Assembly (NCBI GenBank): GCA_007922305.1 | Contig: ML677460.1 | Span: 343,153 to 407,152, forward strand | Length of the DNA: 64,000 nt | Origin: Dermatemys mawii | Taxonomy: Eukaryota; Chordata; Testudines; Dermatemydidae | Direction: 5' to 3' | In this document: positions 48,501-52,620 of the stretch, in pieces | Layout: every line of letters starts with the position of its first letter | How positions within the stretch are numbered: position 1 is the first letter of the stretch | Notes under the pieces: generated by a model | What the model was told of the DNA's origin: nothing | The model's database searches: none | Seen by the model: only the letters and a program-made list of their open reading frames with translations | Translations under genes and position numbers: made by a program

Positions 48501-51500
48501 CGCCCTCCTTTGGCAACGGAGGGCACACGCCAGCCTGCTGCTCGCCTCCACCTGCAGACGTTCTCTTGACCTCCTGTGCTGGGTGCTTGTTTGGTGCAGA
48601 AGCTCCTGAGTTCACTGCCTGTGGGATGATGTAGTTGGGATTGGTCCTGCTTTGAGCAGGGGGTTGGACTAGAACCTCCTGAGGTCCTTCCAACCCTGAT
48701 CGTCTATGATTCTATGACAGCCACCACTGTCTGTACAGACACGGCTGCGGTCGGCTCTGTTCGCCCAGCTATGACCAGGACATTCCAGCTGCCCCTTTCC
48801 CCAGACCGGAGGCCCAGGCGCCAGAAAAGGGTCACGTGCAGCATGTGGCAACGTCTGAGGACATCGTTCCAATTTAGGCTGAAGTTCTCCAGAGAAGCCA
48901 GTAATTGGGGGCCAGCTAGAGACCCCTCAAATGGGGGTGGAGTTTCATTGAGTGCAGGCTCAGCACTTCCTGGAACTCACACTTCTGTGGGGTGGACTAG
49001 GACTGTGCAGTGCTGCCCTCTGCTGGGTGGACTCAGAACTGCTCACTTGTGTGTCACAGCTCCGGACACTGGTAACAGGTAAGGGAGAGTCGTCCATAAA
49101 TTATGATCTTGACTTACAACAGTCACAGTGCGCTTTATTTGCCTTTTAGGGACATTTTCAGGTTTTTCTCTGTCATCAGAACAGCAAGAAATTGACATCT
49201 TTAAATGAAAAATTAATTTTCACATCATCACCTGACTCTGGGAGCTGGGGCTTTGAGAAAAACACATTTACTGTGAAACTCACAATACAATCCTGAGCGT
49301 TGGTGACACTGCAGCCAGCATGTCTGCTAGGCAGGGAACGAGCCCTGCACACGCAGGGCCAGCTTCTCCCCAGTCCCGCCAGCCCAGACTGTTCCCGCTC
49401 ACTGAACACCAACAGGCTTCTCAGCGTCAGTATGTCCAGGGCACATGCCAGACCTGCCCTGCCCAATAGCGCAGCTCATCCAGCAGAGGCTTCAAGCCAG
49501 ACTGAAGTGTCCATGGAGCTAGGTGCTAACTCAGCAGTGGCACTGTGAGCAGGGTTGAGGGGAGCAGAGCCTGGTGACTGTGTCTCTGGCATGCTGCCCA
49601 AACAGGCCCCTGTGCAGAGATGCCAAGGAGGGGAAGGCAGCAGGGTGAGAGAACTCACCACATGACTGGGTTTGAGACACATGCAGTGCTGGGGGTGCGG
49701 AGGGAGGGTGGAAATTACCATTCCAGCTTCAGCACATACACCAAGTTCTAACTGATGAACCGTGGGGAGAGGCTGCCCAGGGGCCAGTTCCAAAGCAAAT
49801 ACGTTTGAAGATCTCCGGATGCAGCGCTGTGACCACACAGCAGTTCCCAGGCCTTCTGCAAAAGGCCAAGGAGATGCGAGAGAGGACAACCAAAGATCGG
49901 TCTGTGGACTACGCTTGGCAGCCCCTGCTCCTGTTGTAAAGTGTTCAACCATCCATCTGCCCCCACAGGGAGAATTCACATTTCCTGCTCTGCTTCAGCT
50001 TTCAAAGCTAATTCACCTCTGAGTGGCCAATTGCCCAGCAATGGGGCTGGGGTCCTGCAACTGCTAAAAACAAAGCCAATGTGAGAGCTCCTGCCCCTGG
50101 TGCCTACGCTGAGAGAGGCTCAACCCAACTGCCTGTACCTTCCTCATCTACACAGGGCATGGGAAGATGGTATTCCAGCGGCAGATCCACACACATGCAG
50201 GGGTGGTGTGGTACCCACAACCCTCCATGGGAGCAAAGGAGCCAGGGGACCCAACCCGGAACCGTCCCGGCAACTCAGCAGGTCCCTGAGAACGCTTGTG
50301 TGGCTGTAAATGGTGCAGGGATGAGTGGTGAAAGAGGGACAGAACGAAAGCCCGAGCAGGCCCTACACTGGGTGTGCCATCTACCCTAGAGCCAAGAGCG
50401 TGCTCAGTGGGTGTATCGGCATGGGGGGATAGGGGGATGGCATCTTACACCTTAATTTAGTGGTGTGTTCCATGCCTCATTTAGTAGCATGTTCCACTCC
50501 TTCCGCACACAGGCAGAGGAGTCACTAGGCTGGGGGCTGGCAGGGGAGAAGTGGGCCCAGGAGAGAGACCCAGAGGTCCATGCTGCCCTGGCTAATGAAG
50601 GTCCCTTGGCTGGCAAGGGAGCATTGCACACTGGGACCAGTCTCACGTGGAGCTGCACAGACTCTTATGTGGGTGTCGGGCACCCATCTGAGGGGCCCAG
50701 CCCAGTCCCAGGACACTGGATGCTCCCAGGGAGCTTGGCCCAGGGAAGGGTCTCTGGGTCCCGGGGTCGGGTGCTCCCTGGGGGCCCGGGGCAGGACAGA
50801 AGCTTGGGGTCACGGGGGGTGGAGGGGAGATGCTCCAAGGGGACCCAGGCCAAGGCCGGGTCGGGTGCTCCCAGGCGGGTGGGGGTCCCAGGTGTGTGGG
50901 GAGAGGGGCCCCTCATAGGGCTCCTGACCCAGGATCGGGCTCACTGGCCATTGGGTGTGAATCTTCCGGACAGGTCCGTCCATCCCAGCCACGTCCCCTG
51001 GCAGAAATACCCCCCCCCCCCCCCCCCCGCGATTCCGCTCCCGCCTCACGGGTAAGTCCCCAGCCCCGACAGGGCTCCTGCGCCAGGGGCCCAGGCCCGA
51101 TCCGGCCCCTGCAGCGGGGGCGGGTCTGACTCACCTGCGGGGGTCGGGGGGTCCGGCTCCGGGGCGAGCGGCTCCGCAGGGACCGGACCCGGCCGCGCTC
51201 CGCGGACTGTGGAACGCCCCGGCCGGGGTCGCGCAGCAACCGTGGAAGGCGACGCCCCCCCCCCCCCCCCCCCCCGGCCTGGCGGGCGGGCGCGGCGGGG
51301 CCGAGCGGCGGCGGGGGACTGGCAAGCGGCGGCGGGAAGCCGAGTGGGACCCCGGCCCCCGATGCGCCTCCCCCAGCCCGGCCGGGGGGCGCTGCACCCC
51401 CCCCCCCCACTGGGCTCTGCTACTTCCCACCCCACCCCACGCCAGTCCCAGGCCAGGGCTGGAGCTGGGGACCGGTCCGACCCGTGGCACCTCCTCAGGG

Positions 51501-52620
51501 CGAAGCTTCCCCCTTGCACCCCCTTCCCCCCATATCAAAATCCGCTACGGTCCATTCTGCCTCCACCCACTGCCCTTAATGCGATGTGTAAGATGGGAAT
51601 GGCGGATACTCCCTCGTGCAACGCCACCGGCCCCCTCGGGGGCTGGGACATTTAGGAGGCCCCAAATCCATCGCTCCCCTTCTGCTCACACTTGTCGTCT
51701 TGGACCCACTCCTGGGCCCTGGGGTCTCCCTGCCTGACAGCGCAGGGCTCCTGGCGGTGACTCGGCCCCATTCGCTGCCTCGCTGGCCGTGGGGTGTGAA
51801 TCTCCCGGACGGGTCCGGCCATCCCAGCCGCGTCCCCTGGCAGCTCTGCCAGCCGAAGAGCGCAAACCTCCTGCCAGCCCACACGTCACCCCGGGGGTGG
51901 CAAACTGAGCCCTGGGGATTCAGCAGAAATAACCCCCCCCCCAAGGAGTCATTTCGCTCCACCCCATGTGTAAGGCCCCAGCCCCAGAGACTGCGACGAG
52001 GGGAGGGTGGAGGGGGAGCAGGGGGGGCTCCGGAGAAAGGACGAGGGGTTGGTTTCGTCTCCACTGAGAACATATTTCTGTAGCGAGCGCTGGGGCTGGC
52101 CCTCCCCCGGGGGCTGAGCCAACCCCACTCAAGTCCCTGGTCTGTCTCTGCTGGCTTAGTGCTGAGCGAGGTTACTCTGCTAGTCTCTTGAGGGGGTCGG
52201 AGGGTACCAGCAAAGAGGGGGCCCCCCAGGCCCTGCAATGGCAGCAGGAGCTGTAATTAGCACCCTCCAGAGAGGGGGAGGGCCAGCCCCAGAGTCCTTG
52301 AATACAAAGAGCTTGTGGGAAACAAGGAGGCTGCTTTTCACCTCTTCCTTCCCCATCTCCCCACAGACCCAGGGGCCCCAGCCATGGGCACAGGAAGGAA
52401 ACGTCTCCCTGGCCACAGCCACGTGCTTGAGAACCAGCAGCAGAGCTGGTGAATTTCTCCGCCCCAGGCCTCCGGGTTTTTCCTCCATTCATTCCCCTGC
52501 CCAAACAGCACCAAGTGCAATTAGAGGGGAGCAGTGTGCATGTGTCCCCAGGGAATCGCTTCCAGCCGCAGATCCGAGCTCCCCTTTACAGGGAGCCAGG
52601 GTTGGGGTTCACTTACCCAT
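379..52620 (-). CDS. Gene model: large coiled-coil protein, 19 exons, 3' end outside the window
   Basis: This entry joins the 19 minus-strand exons listed separately. Each junction has a GT donor and AG acceptor, and the phase leaving one exon equals the phase entering the next. The exon lengths sum to 3120 nt, exactly 1040 codons without a stop. Residues 1 to about 560 are rich in Ser, Gly, Glu and Pro, with an acidic run in exon 7 and no obvious globular fold. From exon 9 on, leucine-rich heptads with Glu, Gln, Lys and Arg predict a long coiled coil. That layout is typical of scaffold proteins of the centrosome, ciliary base or cytoskeleton, so such a role is inferred only from architecture. 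I do not recognise the family. The chain is open at position 379, so further exons probably lie beyond the window. A start at the ATG in exon 2 is also possible. Confidence 0.8.
770..960 (+). repeat. MIR-type SINE
   Basis: The core CCTCAGTTTCTCATCTGTAA followed by AATGGGGATGATAATA is the conserved MIR 3' region. Confidence 0.7.
1002..2057 (+). mobile_element. LTR-like block with TATA and poly(A) signals
   Basis: The block starts TTGTGACAG and ends TCACAACA. It has a TATA-like ATAAAAAG at about 1415 and TTAATAAA at about 1673, in LTR order, but no coding sequence. It is flanked by imperfect 23-bp direct repeats (979-1001 and 2058-2080, 21 of 23 matching), which is much longer than a normal LTR target duplication. 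Confidence 0.55.
2425..2545 (-). repeat. MIR-type SINE, 3' part
   Basis: The complement of TTTACAGCTGGGGAAACTGA matches the MIR 3' core. Confidence 0.65.
2775..2950 (+). repeat. MIR-type SINE
   Basis: The stretch from GGACCTGCGAGACCTGG to GACCTGGGCATGTCACTTC shows the MIR core and 3' region. Confidence 0.65.
3025..3135 (-). repeat. MIR-type SINE fragment
   Basis: The sequence AAAGGCCACACAGCAAGTCA is the reverse of the MIR core. It ends just before the donor of exon 18. Confidence 0.5.
3157..3330 (-). CDS. Exon 18, coiled-coil rod (58 codons)
   Basis: The acceptor GCCCTAG and donor GTGGGT (3156-3151) bound 174 nt in phase 0. The helix is Gln/Glu/Lys-rich and contains two tryptophans ([14 protein letters not shown] and [13 protein letters not shown]), which are uncommon in a coiled coil and may mark a conserved contact. 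Confidence 0.87.
3331..4091. other. Intron between exons 17 and 18
   Basis: I see no repeat family, gene or structured element here apart from ordinary unique-looking intron. Confidence 0.5.
4092..4193 (-). CDS. Exon 17, coiled-coil rod (34 codons)
   Basis: The acceptor TGCCCAG and donor GTATGG (4091-4086) bound 102 nt in phase 0. The peptide is Gln/Glu-rich ([20 protein letters not shown]) and predicted fully helical. Confidence 0.87.
4194..5169. other. Intron sequence, no recognised content
   Basis: Moderately GC-rich sequence with short chance frames on both strands. No splice-phase-consistent exon was found. Confidence 0.5.
5170..5400 (+). repeat. MIR-type SINE, nearly full length
   Basis: The copy runs from the AATAGTTAGAACATGGGATT segment through the TTCTAGTCCCAGCTCTGCCT core to the CCTCAGTTTCCCCATCCGTA region. 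Confidence 0.75.
5750..6531 (-). mobile_element. Solo LTR, gypsy-like, with 5-bp target duplication
   Basis: Read on the minus strand the block begins TGTCATAAACAG and ends AACCCTGACA. The 5-bp AAAGG flanks both sides (5745-5749 and 6532-6536), a perfect duplication. There is no coding sequence, so this is a solo LTR left by recombination. A second member of the same family is at 16667-18184 in the opposite orientation. The gypsy assignment rests on my recollection of turtle repeats. Confidence 0.8.
6537..7645. other. Intron sequence between two LTR-like blocks
   Basis: It contains GC-rich sequence to about 7050 and then mixed sequence with GGGCTGTGCCTTGTGGGG-type stretches that may be an old repeat. 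Nothing could be assigned. Confidence 0.4.
7646..8660 (+). mobile_element. LTR-like block (probable solo ERV LTR)
   Basis: The sequence begins TGTGACATTATTGAC. It carries a TATA-like TATAAAAG at about 8080 and the poly(A)-type CAATAAAC at about 8340, with a GT-rich tract after it, as in an ERV LTR. No coding sequence is present. The 3' boundary is approximate because I could not find a clear target duplication. Confidence 0.5.
9258..9353 (-). CDS. Exon 16, coiled-coil rod (32 codons)
   Basis: The acceptor TCTTCTCAG and donor GTAACT (9257-9252) bound 96 nt in phase 0. The helix ([20 protein letters not shown]) continues into a second heptad block with Asn and Thr at core positions. Confidence 0.87.
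9550..9700 (-). repeat. MIR-type SINE fragment
   Basis: The complement of CTGTACAGGTGGGGAAACCG and of the AGGCACAGAAAAGTAAGG stretch matches the MIR 3' half. Confidence 0.6.
10015..10077 (-). CDS. Exon 15, coiled-coil rod (21 codons)
   Basis: The acceptor GTGCCTGTAG and donor GTTTGT (10014-10009) bound 63 nt, exactly three 7-residue heptads. The peptide [20 protein letters not shown] is a strong coiled coil. Confidence 0.85.
10078..11227. other. Intron between exons 14 and 15, 3' half
   Basis: A 174-codon plus-strand frame (9994-10518) overlaps exon 15 and is a chance frame. No other element was recognised. Confidence 0.45.
11228..11800 (-). mobile_element. CR1 LINE fragment with internal deletion
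   Basis: The minus strand encodes reverse transcriptase sequence from MPIFKKG through [13 protein letters not shown] and FSKAFDTVS to SSRVPQG. It then jumps directly to the CR1 3' tail (complement of GGTTGGAAGAGATCTAGTCC). The catalytic region after VPQG is missing. The frame also has a break near 11700. Confidence 0.85.
12400..12630 (-). CDS. Exon 14, coiled-coil rod (77 codons)
   Basis: The acceptor CTGTTCCAG and donor GTACCA (12399-12394) bound 231 nt in phase 0. It is the longest rod exon, with unbroken heptads ([20 protein letters not shown]) and high Glu/Gln/Lys content. A hAT-like element sits about 50 bases upstream of the acceptor. Confidence 0.9.
12683..14156 (+). mobile_element. 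hAT-like nonautonomous element, GC-rich copy 1
   Basis: It starts CAGGGCTGGTGCAACC and its other end, read inward, matches the end of the copies at 26589 and 28556. The interior from about 13010 to 13480 is a degenerate G-rich repeat with units of the type GGGGCAGTC. The putative 8-bp flanks (AGCTCTAG and GGCTCTGG) match at 6 of 8. There is no transposase, so it would need a partner in trans. The open frames within it on both strands are due to its GC content. The right end carries an extra inverted copy of flanking DNA, described under findings. Confidence 0.7.
14165..14764. other. GC-rich intron between hAT-like element and CCAAT minisatellite
   Basis: The sequence is GC-rich with frames of up to 213 codons on plus and 145 on minus that overlap one another. 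No domain or splice pattern supports either. Confidence 0.45.
14765..15182. repeat. Minisatellite with repeated CCAAT boxes
   Basis: About 12 units of 31-36 bp alternate between types such as GGGCAATGACCAATGAGAG and GGCAGTGCCCTATGGGAG. Nine units contain CCAAT in the context GACCAATGAGAG or TAACCAATGAGAG. The array lies in the intron between exons 13 and 14. Its long minus-strand open frames are an effect of the repeat. Confidence 0.85.
15582..15707 (-). CDS. Exon 13, coiled-coil rod
   Basis: The acceptor CGGCTGCAG precedes 15707 and the donor GTCAGA lies at 15581-15576; 126 nt, phase 0 to 0. An internal GTGAGG is an alternative donor, but it would leave phase 2 and break the frame into exon 14, so the outer donor was chosen. 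The helix is [20 protein letters not shown]. Confidence 0.85.
16260..16415 (-). CDS. Exon 12, coiled-coil rod
   Basis: The acceptor ATTTCCCAG and donor GTAGGC (16259-16254) bound 156 nt in phase 0. The heptads ([20 protein letters not shown]) are regular, and a CC pair sits in the middle of the exon. Confidence 0.88.
16855..17497. mobile_element. hAT-like insertion(s) inside the solo LTR
   Basis: LTR similarity stops at about 16855, where CAGTGGCATAGCC begins, and resumes near 17500. The insert is GC-rich and contains a second hAT-like start, CAGGGCCGGCTCC, at about 17250, so it may be two elements side by side. Flanking 8-mers (TACCTGAA and AGCCTGAA) match at 6 of 8 positions. No transposase is present. 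Confidence 0.5.
17785..17876 (+). repeat. Short dispersed repeat, copy A
   Basis: The copy contains GACAAAGAGTCCTGTGGCAC, AAGCTTTCGTGGGTGAATAC and CCACTTCATCAGAT. The same motifs occur at 28308, 39373 and 46900. The family is unidentified; length suggests a SINE or small nonautonomous element. This copy sits inside the solo LTR. Confidence 0.7.
18200..18332 (-). CDS. Exon 11, coiled-coil rod
   Basis: The acceptor CTTCCCACAG and donor GTGAGG (18199-18194) bound 133 nt, phase 2 to 0. The sequence [20 protein letters not shown] begins with a leucine cluster and contains a proline and a cysteine, so the rod may kink here. The end of a solo LTR lies only 15 bases beyond the donor, and the provirus begins about 260 bases on the other side, so this exon is hemmed in by retroelements. 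Confidence 0.85.
18590..19075 (+). repeat. 5' LTR of the provirus
   Basis: The 486-bp LTR ends in GCAACA. A TATA-like TATAAAAT lies at about 18903, and the poly(A) signal AATAAA at about 18980, in the usual U3-R-U5 order. Compared with the 3' LTR I count five base differences and two short indels (2 bp and 1 bp), about 1% divergence. Confidence 0.92.
19080..19097 (+). other. Retroviral primer-binding-like site
   Basis: Four bases after the 5' LTR the sequence TGGCGACCCAGATGGGAC begins with TGG, the complement of a tRNA CCA end, at the expected place. I could not assign the tRNA with confidence. Confidence 0.65.
19389..19685 (+). pseudogene. gag: gag matrix fragment
   Basis: A 98-codon frame begins MGSGRS, with Gly at position 2 as needed for N-myristoylation, and is followed by a matrix-like sequence of gammaretroviral type. 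It stops at 19683-19685. Proline-rich gag sequence, including a cytosine run at about 19796-19807, continues downstream in another frame to about 20038. The frame is therefore broken after matrix, and no full Gag can be made. Confidence 0.75.
20039..22513 (+). pseudogene. pol: pro-pol frame of 824 codons with internal deletions
   Basis: The frame opens with the first 37 or so residues of capsid, then jumps directly to an aspartic protease (active-site DTG at residues 53-55, GRDIL near 120). Reverse transcriptase follows, with LPQGF at 327-331 and the catalytic YVDD at 361-364. An RNase H segment retains Asp664 (MDG) and Glu701 but then is cut off. The frame ends with only the C-terminal part of integrase, including GPYQVLL. 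Capsid C-terminus, nucleocapsid, the rest of RNase H and the catalytic core of integrase are absent. Despite these losses no stop codon occurs over 2.4 kb. Known family behaviour would require all these domains for replication, so the unit is defective. The chosen ATG is simply the first in frame; the frame is also open slightly upstream. Confidence 0.88.
22515..23460 (+). pseudogene. env: env remnant (surface and transmembrane pieces)
   Basis: The remnant starts with a hydrophobic signal-like segment at 22515 and runs about 102 codons to a stop at 22820. Surface-subunit sequence with N-glycosylation-type sites continues in other frames to about 23160. The transmembrane subunit reappears just before 23190 with a CC pair in CCFNIT, followed by a Trp-rich membrane-proximal region, one membrane span around 23330-23400 and a short tail ending at 23460. 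The fusion peptide and most of the ectodomain before the CC pair are missing. It is broken by frameshifts and deletion and cannot be functional as a whole. The last piece is open for 72 codons from 23243. Confidence 0.75.
23476..23487 (+). other. Polypurine tract of the provirus
   Basis: The sequence AAAGAGGAAGGA lies two bases before the 3' LTR, the position and composition expected for the plus-strand primer. Confidence 0.7.
23490..23974 (+). repeat. 3' LTR of the provirus
   Basis: The 485-bp LTR starts TGTTAAG and ends GCAACA, with the same TATA-like and AATAAA-region signals as the 5' copy (here AATAAATC). It is followed by CTAG, the same 4 bp that precedes the 5' LTR. Confidence 0.92.
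24121..24242 (-). CDS. Exon 10, coiled-coil rod
   Basis: The acceptor GCTCCCAG precedes 24242 and the donor GTGAGG lies at 24120-24115. The 122 nt run phase 0 to phase 2. The helix [20 protein letters not shown] shows clear heptads. The provirus inserted only about 140 bases downstream of this exon, in the intron between exons 10 and 11. Confidence 0.88.
24243..25016. other. Intron between exons 9 and 10, 5' of the minisatellite
   Basis: No recognised gene or repeat family. Confidence 0.45.
25017..25195. repeat. 39-bp minisatellite
   Basis: About 4.5 copies of a 39-bp unit containing TATAGCTAGTACCAGTATAA and CCAGTATGAGTATAA occur. The unit itself is made of shorter CCAGTATA-like subrepeats. 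It lies between exons 9 and 10. Confidence 0.88.
25723..25815 (-). CDS. Exon 9, start of the coiled-coil rod
   Basis: The acceptor TTGCACAG and donor GTAATT (25722-25717) bound 93 nt in phase 0. Heptads begin at [16 protein letters not shown], with leucine and valine at core positions, and continue into the next exon. Confidence 0.85.
26589..27338 (-). mobile_element. hAT-like nonautonomous element, short AT-rich version
   Basis: The ends are CAGGGCCGGTGCAAGG and, at the other side, GTTACACCAGCCCTG. The 8-mers TCTGCGTC (26581-26588) and TCTGCGTG (27339-27346) flank it, 7 of 8 matching. Terminal sequences are shared with the 1.5-kb copies but the interior is AT-rich and different, so this is a separate internally replaced member. 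Confidence 0.75.
28308..28440 (+). repeat. Short dispersed repeat, copy B
   Basis: It shares GACAAGAGTCCTGTGGCACC and CACTTCGTCAGATGCATG with the other copies and extends further 3', through ACGGCTACGCCTCTGAG. AGCAAT occurs on both sides and may be a short target duplication. Confidence 0.65.
28556..30045 (-). mobile_element. hAT-like nonautonomous element, GC-rich copy 2, perfect 8-bp TSD
   Basis: The 1490-bp element is flanked by the perfect 8-bp duplication GGGACAAC (28548-28555 and 30046-30053). The ends resemble CAGGGCYGGTGCAA, and it is the inverse of the copy at 12683-14156. An 8-bp duplication and CAGGG-type ends are hallmarks of hAT transposons. No transposase frame is recognisable. 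Confidence 0.85.
31140..31300 (-). repeat. MIR-type SINE fragment
   Basis: The stretch GTTAAGTAACTCGCCCAAGG with the downstream AGTGGGACTAGAA region reads as an inverted MIR core. Confidence 0.6.
31567..31637 (-). CDS. Exon 8 of the coiled-coil gene
   Basis: The acceptor GGCGCAG precedes 31637 and the donor GTGTGC lies at 31566-31561. The 71 nt run phase 1 to phase 0. The peptide contains [16 protein letters not shown], a likely amphipathic helix leading into the coiled coil. Phase agreement on both sides is the main support; the donor is not strong. Confidence 0.6.
32121..32446 (-). CDS. Exon 7, acidic run and basic tail
   Basis: The acceptor GCTCTTACAG precedes 32446. The exon starts with a run of one Asp and eight Glu ([11 protein letters not shown]), then a Ser-Arg rich stretch and a short hydrophobic segment. 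The 3' end at the donor GTGTAT (32120-32115) is weak by sequence, but it gives the phase-1 exit that exon 8 requires. An earlier donor is possible, so the last 40 or so codons are less certain than the start. Confidence 0.6.
33023..33955 (+). mobile_element. CR1 LINE 3' fragment
   Basis: The reading [18 protein letters not shown], followed by [16 protein letters not shown] and [12 protein letters not shown], is the C-terminal part of CR1 ORF2. It is 5'-truncated and frameshifted near 33360. The 3' end is marked by a GGATCACTGGGCTGAG-like tail. Confidence 0.85.
33956..36577. other. GC-rich intron between exons 6 and 7
   Basis: Apparently repeat-poor, GC-rich sequence. It contains overlapping frames of 382 codons on plus (34854-36002) and 250 on minus (34776-35528), neither with recognisable domains or consistent splice sites, so no gene is called. 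Confidence 0.45.
36578..36761 (-). CDS. Exon 6 of the coiled-coil gene
   Basis: The acceptor follows a C/T-rich tract and ends in CAAG before 36761; the donor is GTGAGG at 36577-36572. The 184 nt enter in phase 1 and leave in phase 2. This phase change is exactly what exon 7 needs to place its acidic run in frame, which supports both calls. The product is Pro/Ser/Gln-rich and without a recognised domain. Only 82 bases separate it from exon 5. Confidence 0.68.
36850..37683 (-). CDS. Exon 5, the large N-terminal exon (834 nt)
   Basis: The acceptor CCTGTGCAG precedes 37683 and the donor GTGAGT lies at 36849-36844. The 834 nt enter and leave in phase 1 and encode about 278 residues without a stop. 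The first 65 residues look most conserved: Cys and charged residues, then [12 protein letters not shown] and [15 protein letters not shown], which reads like a short structured interaction motif. The rest is Ser, Gly, Pro and Glu-rich with many Ser-Arg and Trp-Glu clusters, probably disordered. The plus strand is also open for about 305 codons, but only the minus strand has matching splice signals and phase. The length of this single exon is far greater than that of its neighbours. Confidence 0.82.
38060..38235 (-). repeat. MIR-type SINE
   Basis: The CATTGCACAGATGGGGGACA to ACTCATTGGGCCATGCTGCC stretch is an inverted MIR with recognisable core and 3' region. Confidence 0.65.
38888..39675 (+). 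mobile_element. CR1 LINE 3' fragment with nested insertion
   Basis: The frame [19 protein letters not shown] and onward is CR1 ORF2 C-terminus. The tail TTTGGTCTGACCCAGTTTGG ends the copy at about 39675. A short dispersed repeat interrupts it at 39373-39459. Confidence 0.88.
39373..39459 (+). repeat. Short dispersed repeat, copy C, with 10-bp TSD
   Basis: The insertion lies within a CR1 copy and is flanked by perfect 10-bp copies of CCATCAATGA (39363-39372 and 39460-39469). It carries AAGGTGCCACAGGACTAACA and ACCCACTTCATCGGATG. The clean duplication shows that this fragment moved as a unit after the CR1 inserted. Confidence 0.75.
40065..40735. repeat. Satellite array with an assembly gap
   Basis: Copies of a roughly 26-28 bp unit (CATCACAGGGCACTGCATGG plus a C-rich spacer) flank a 400-base run of N at 40254-40653. 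The gap is a placeholder inside the array, so the real copy number is unknown. Open frames across the Ns are meaningless. Confidence 0.9.
40736..42486. other. Intron between exons 4 and 5, no recognised content
   Basis: Mixed sequence between the satellite and a CR1. No exon or repeat could be supported. Confidence 0.4.
42487..43643 (+). mobile_element. CR1 LINE fragment with an internal inverted insertion
   Basis: Reverse transcriptase sequence from [20 protein letters not shown] through SGVPQG is followed by a scrambled segment at about 42720-42840, then by the ORF2 C-terminus and the tail ending GATTCTATGAT. An inverted duplication is present at 42743-42843. The element ends close to exon 4. 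Confidence 0.88.
43720..43807 (-). CDS. Exon 4 of the coiled-coil gene
   Basis: The acceptor CTTCTGCAG and donor GTGAGT (43719-43714) bound 88 nt, phase 0 to 1. The encoded stretch is Gly/Ser/Asn-rich with no recognisable motif. A CR1 copy ends about 80 bases from this exon, so its intron has been invaded very close to the splice donor. Confidence 0.65.
44327..44436 (-). CDS. Exon 3 of the coiled-coil gene
   Basis: The acceptor is CCCCTGCAG before 44436 and the donor is GTGCGT at 44326-44321. The 110 nt enter in phase 1 and leave in phase 0. The exon ends with the short amphipathic helix [13 protein letters not shown], the only helix-like segment in the N-terminal half and a possible docking motif. 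It is preceded by a Ser/Pro-rich linker. Confidence 0.82.
44683..44722. repeat. Short GT-rich microsatellite
   Basis: GTGTGTGTGTGTGTCCGTG and flanking GT steps, imperfect. Confidence 0.75.
44866..46718 (+). mobile_element. CR1 LINE, the longest copy in the window
   Basis: A 181-codon open piece at 45020-45565 carries the N-terminal and palm part of the reverse transcriptase ([20 protein letters not shown] and [14 protein letters not shown]). A stop then breaks it, but the sequence continues through the IPQG-like and FADDTEL catalytic region at about 45645-45755 to the C-terminal domain and the tail ending TTCTTATGTTCTTAT. Several frameshifts and stops show it is inactive. It is 5'-truncated before the endonuclease. 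Confidence 0.92.
46895..47066. repeat. Short dispersed repeat, copy D, fold-back arrangement
   Basis: A forward piece with AGAGTCCTGCGGCACCTTAA (about 46937) is followed by an inverted piece with the complementary TTAAGGTGCCGCAGGACTCT (about 47037-47056). Between them is the inverse of the ACCCACTTCGTCGGATGC section. The unit therefore folds into a long hairpin. Confidence 0.7.
47762..47880. repeat. TG microsatellite with 14-bp higher-order unit
   Basis: A run of GT dinucleotides is broken regularly by GCGTGAGTTT, so GTGTGCGTGAGTTT recurs several times. Confidence 0.9.
48263..48343 (-). CDS. Exon 2 of the coiled-coil gene
   Basis: The acceptor ends in TTGCAG before 48343 and the donor GTAAGG lies at 48262-48257. 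The 81-nt exon enters and leaves in phase 1. It encodes a strongly acidic stretch ([17 protein letters not shown]) that starts with an in-frame ATG at 48323-48321. If transcription begins at the other GC-rich tract near 51.1 kb, this ATG would be the likely start. Confidence 0.8.
48622..48717 (+). mobile_element. CR1 3' tail, short fragment
   Basis: The sequence GGGATTGGTCCTGCTTTGAG through GATTCTATGA is the last 95 or so bases of a CR1, severely 5'-truncated. Confidence 0.8.
48718..50999. other. Intron 1, no recognised content
   Basis: Unique-looking sequence between the CR1 tail and the CpG island. Overlapping chance frames of up to 196 codons occur without supporting signals. Confidence 0.4.
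51000..51430 (-). promoter_or_regulatory. CpG island with a minus-strand splice donor; possible alternative first exon
   Basis: This is the densest CpG tract in the window, with cytosine runs at 51010-51028, 51255-51275 and 51397-51408. A strong minus-strand donor (CCCGCAG followed by GTGAGT) ends at 51129, so a first exon could occupy about 51135-51400. Spliced to exon 2 it would be compatible with translation from the ATG in that exon. A plus-strand donor-like GGTAAGT also occurs near 51050, so a bidirectional promoter is possible. Confidence 0.5.

Noticed and set aside
49476..49979. 167-codon minus-strand frame in intron 1
   Set aside because: No domain, no consistent splice phase with exon 1 or 2.
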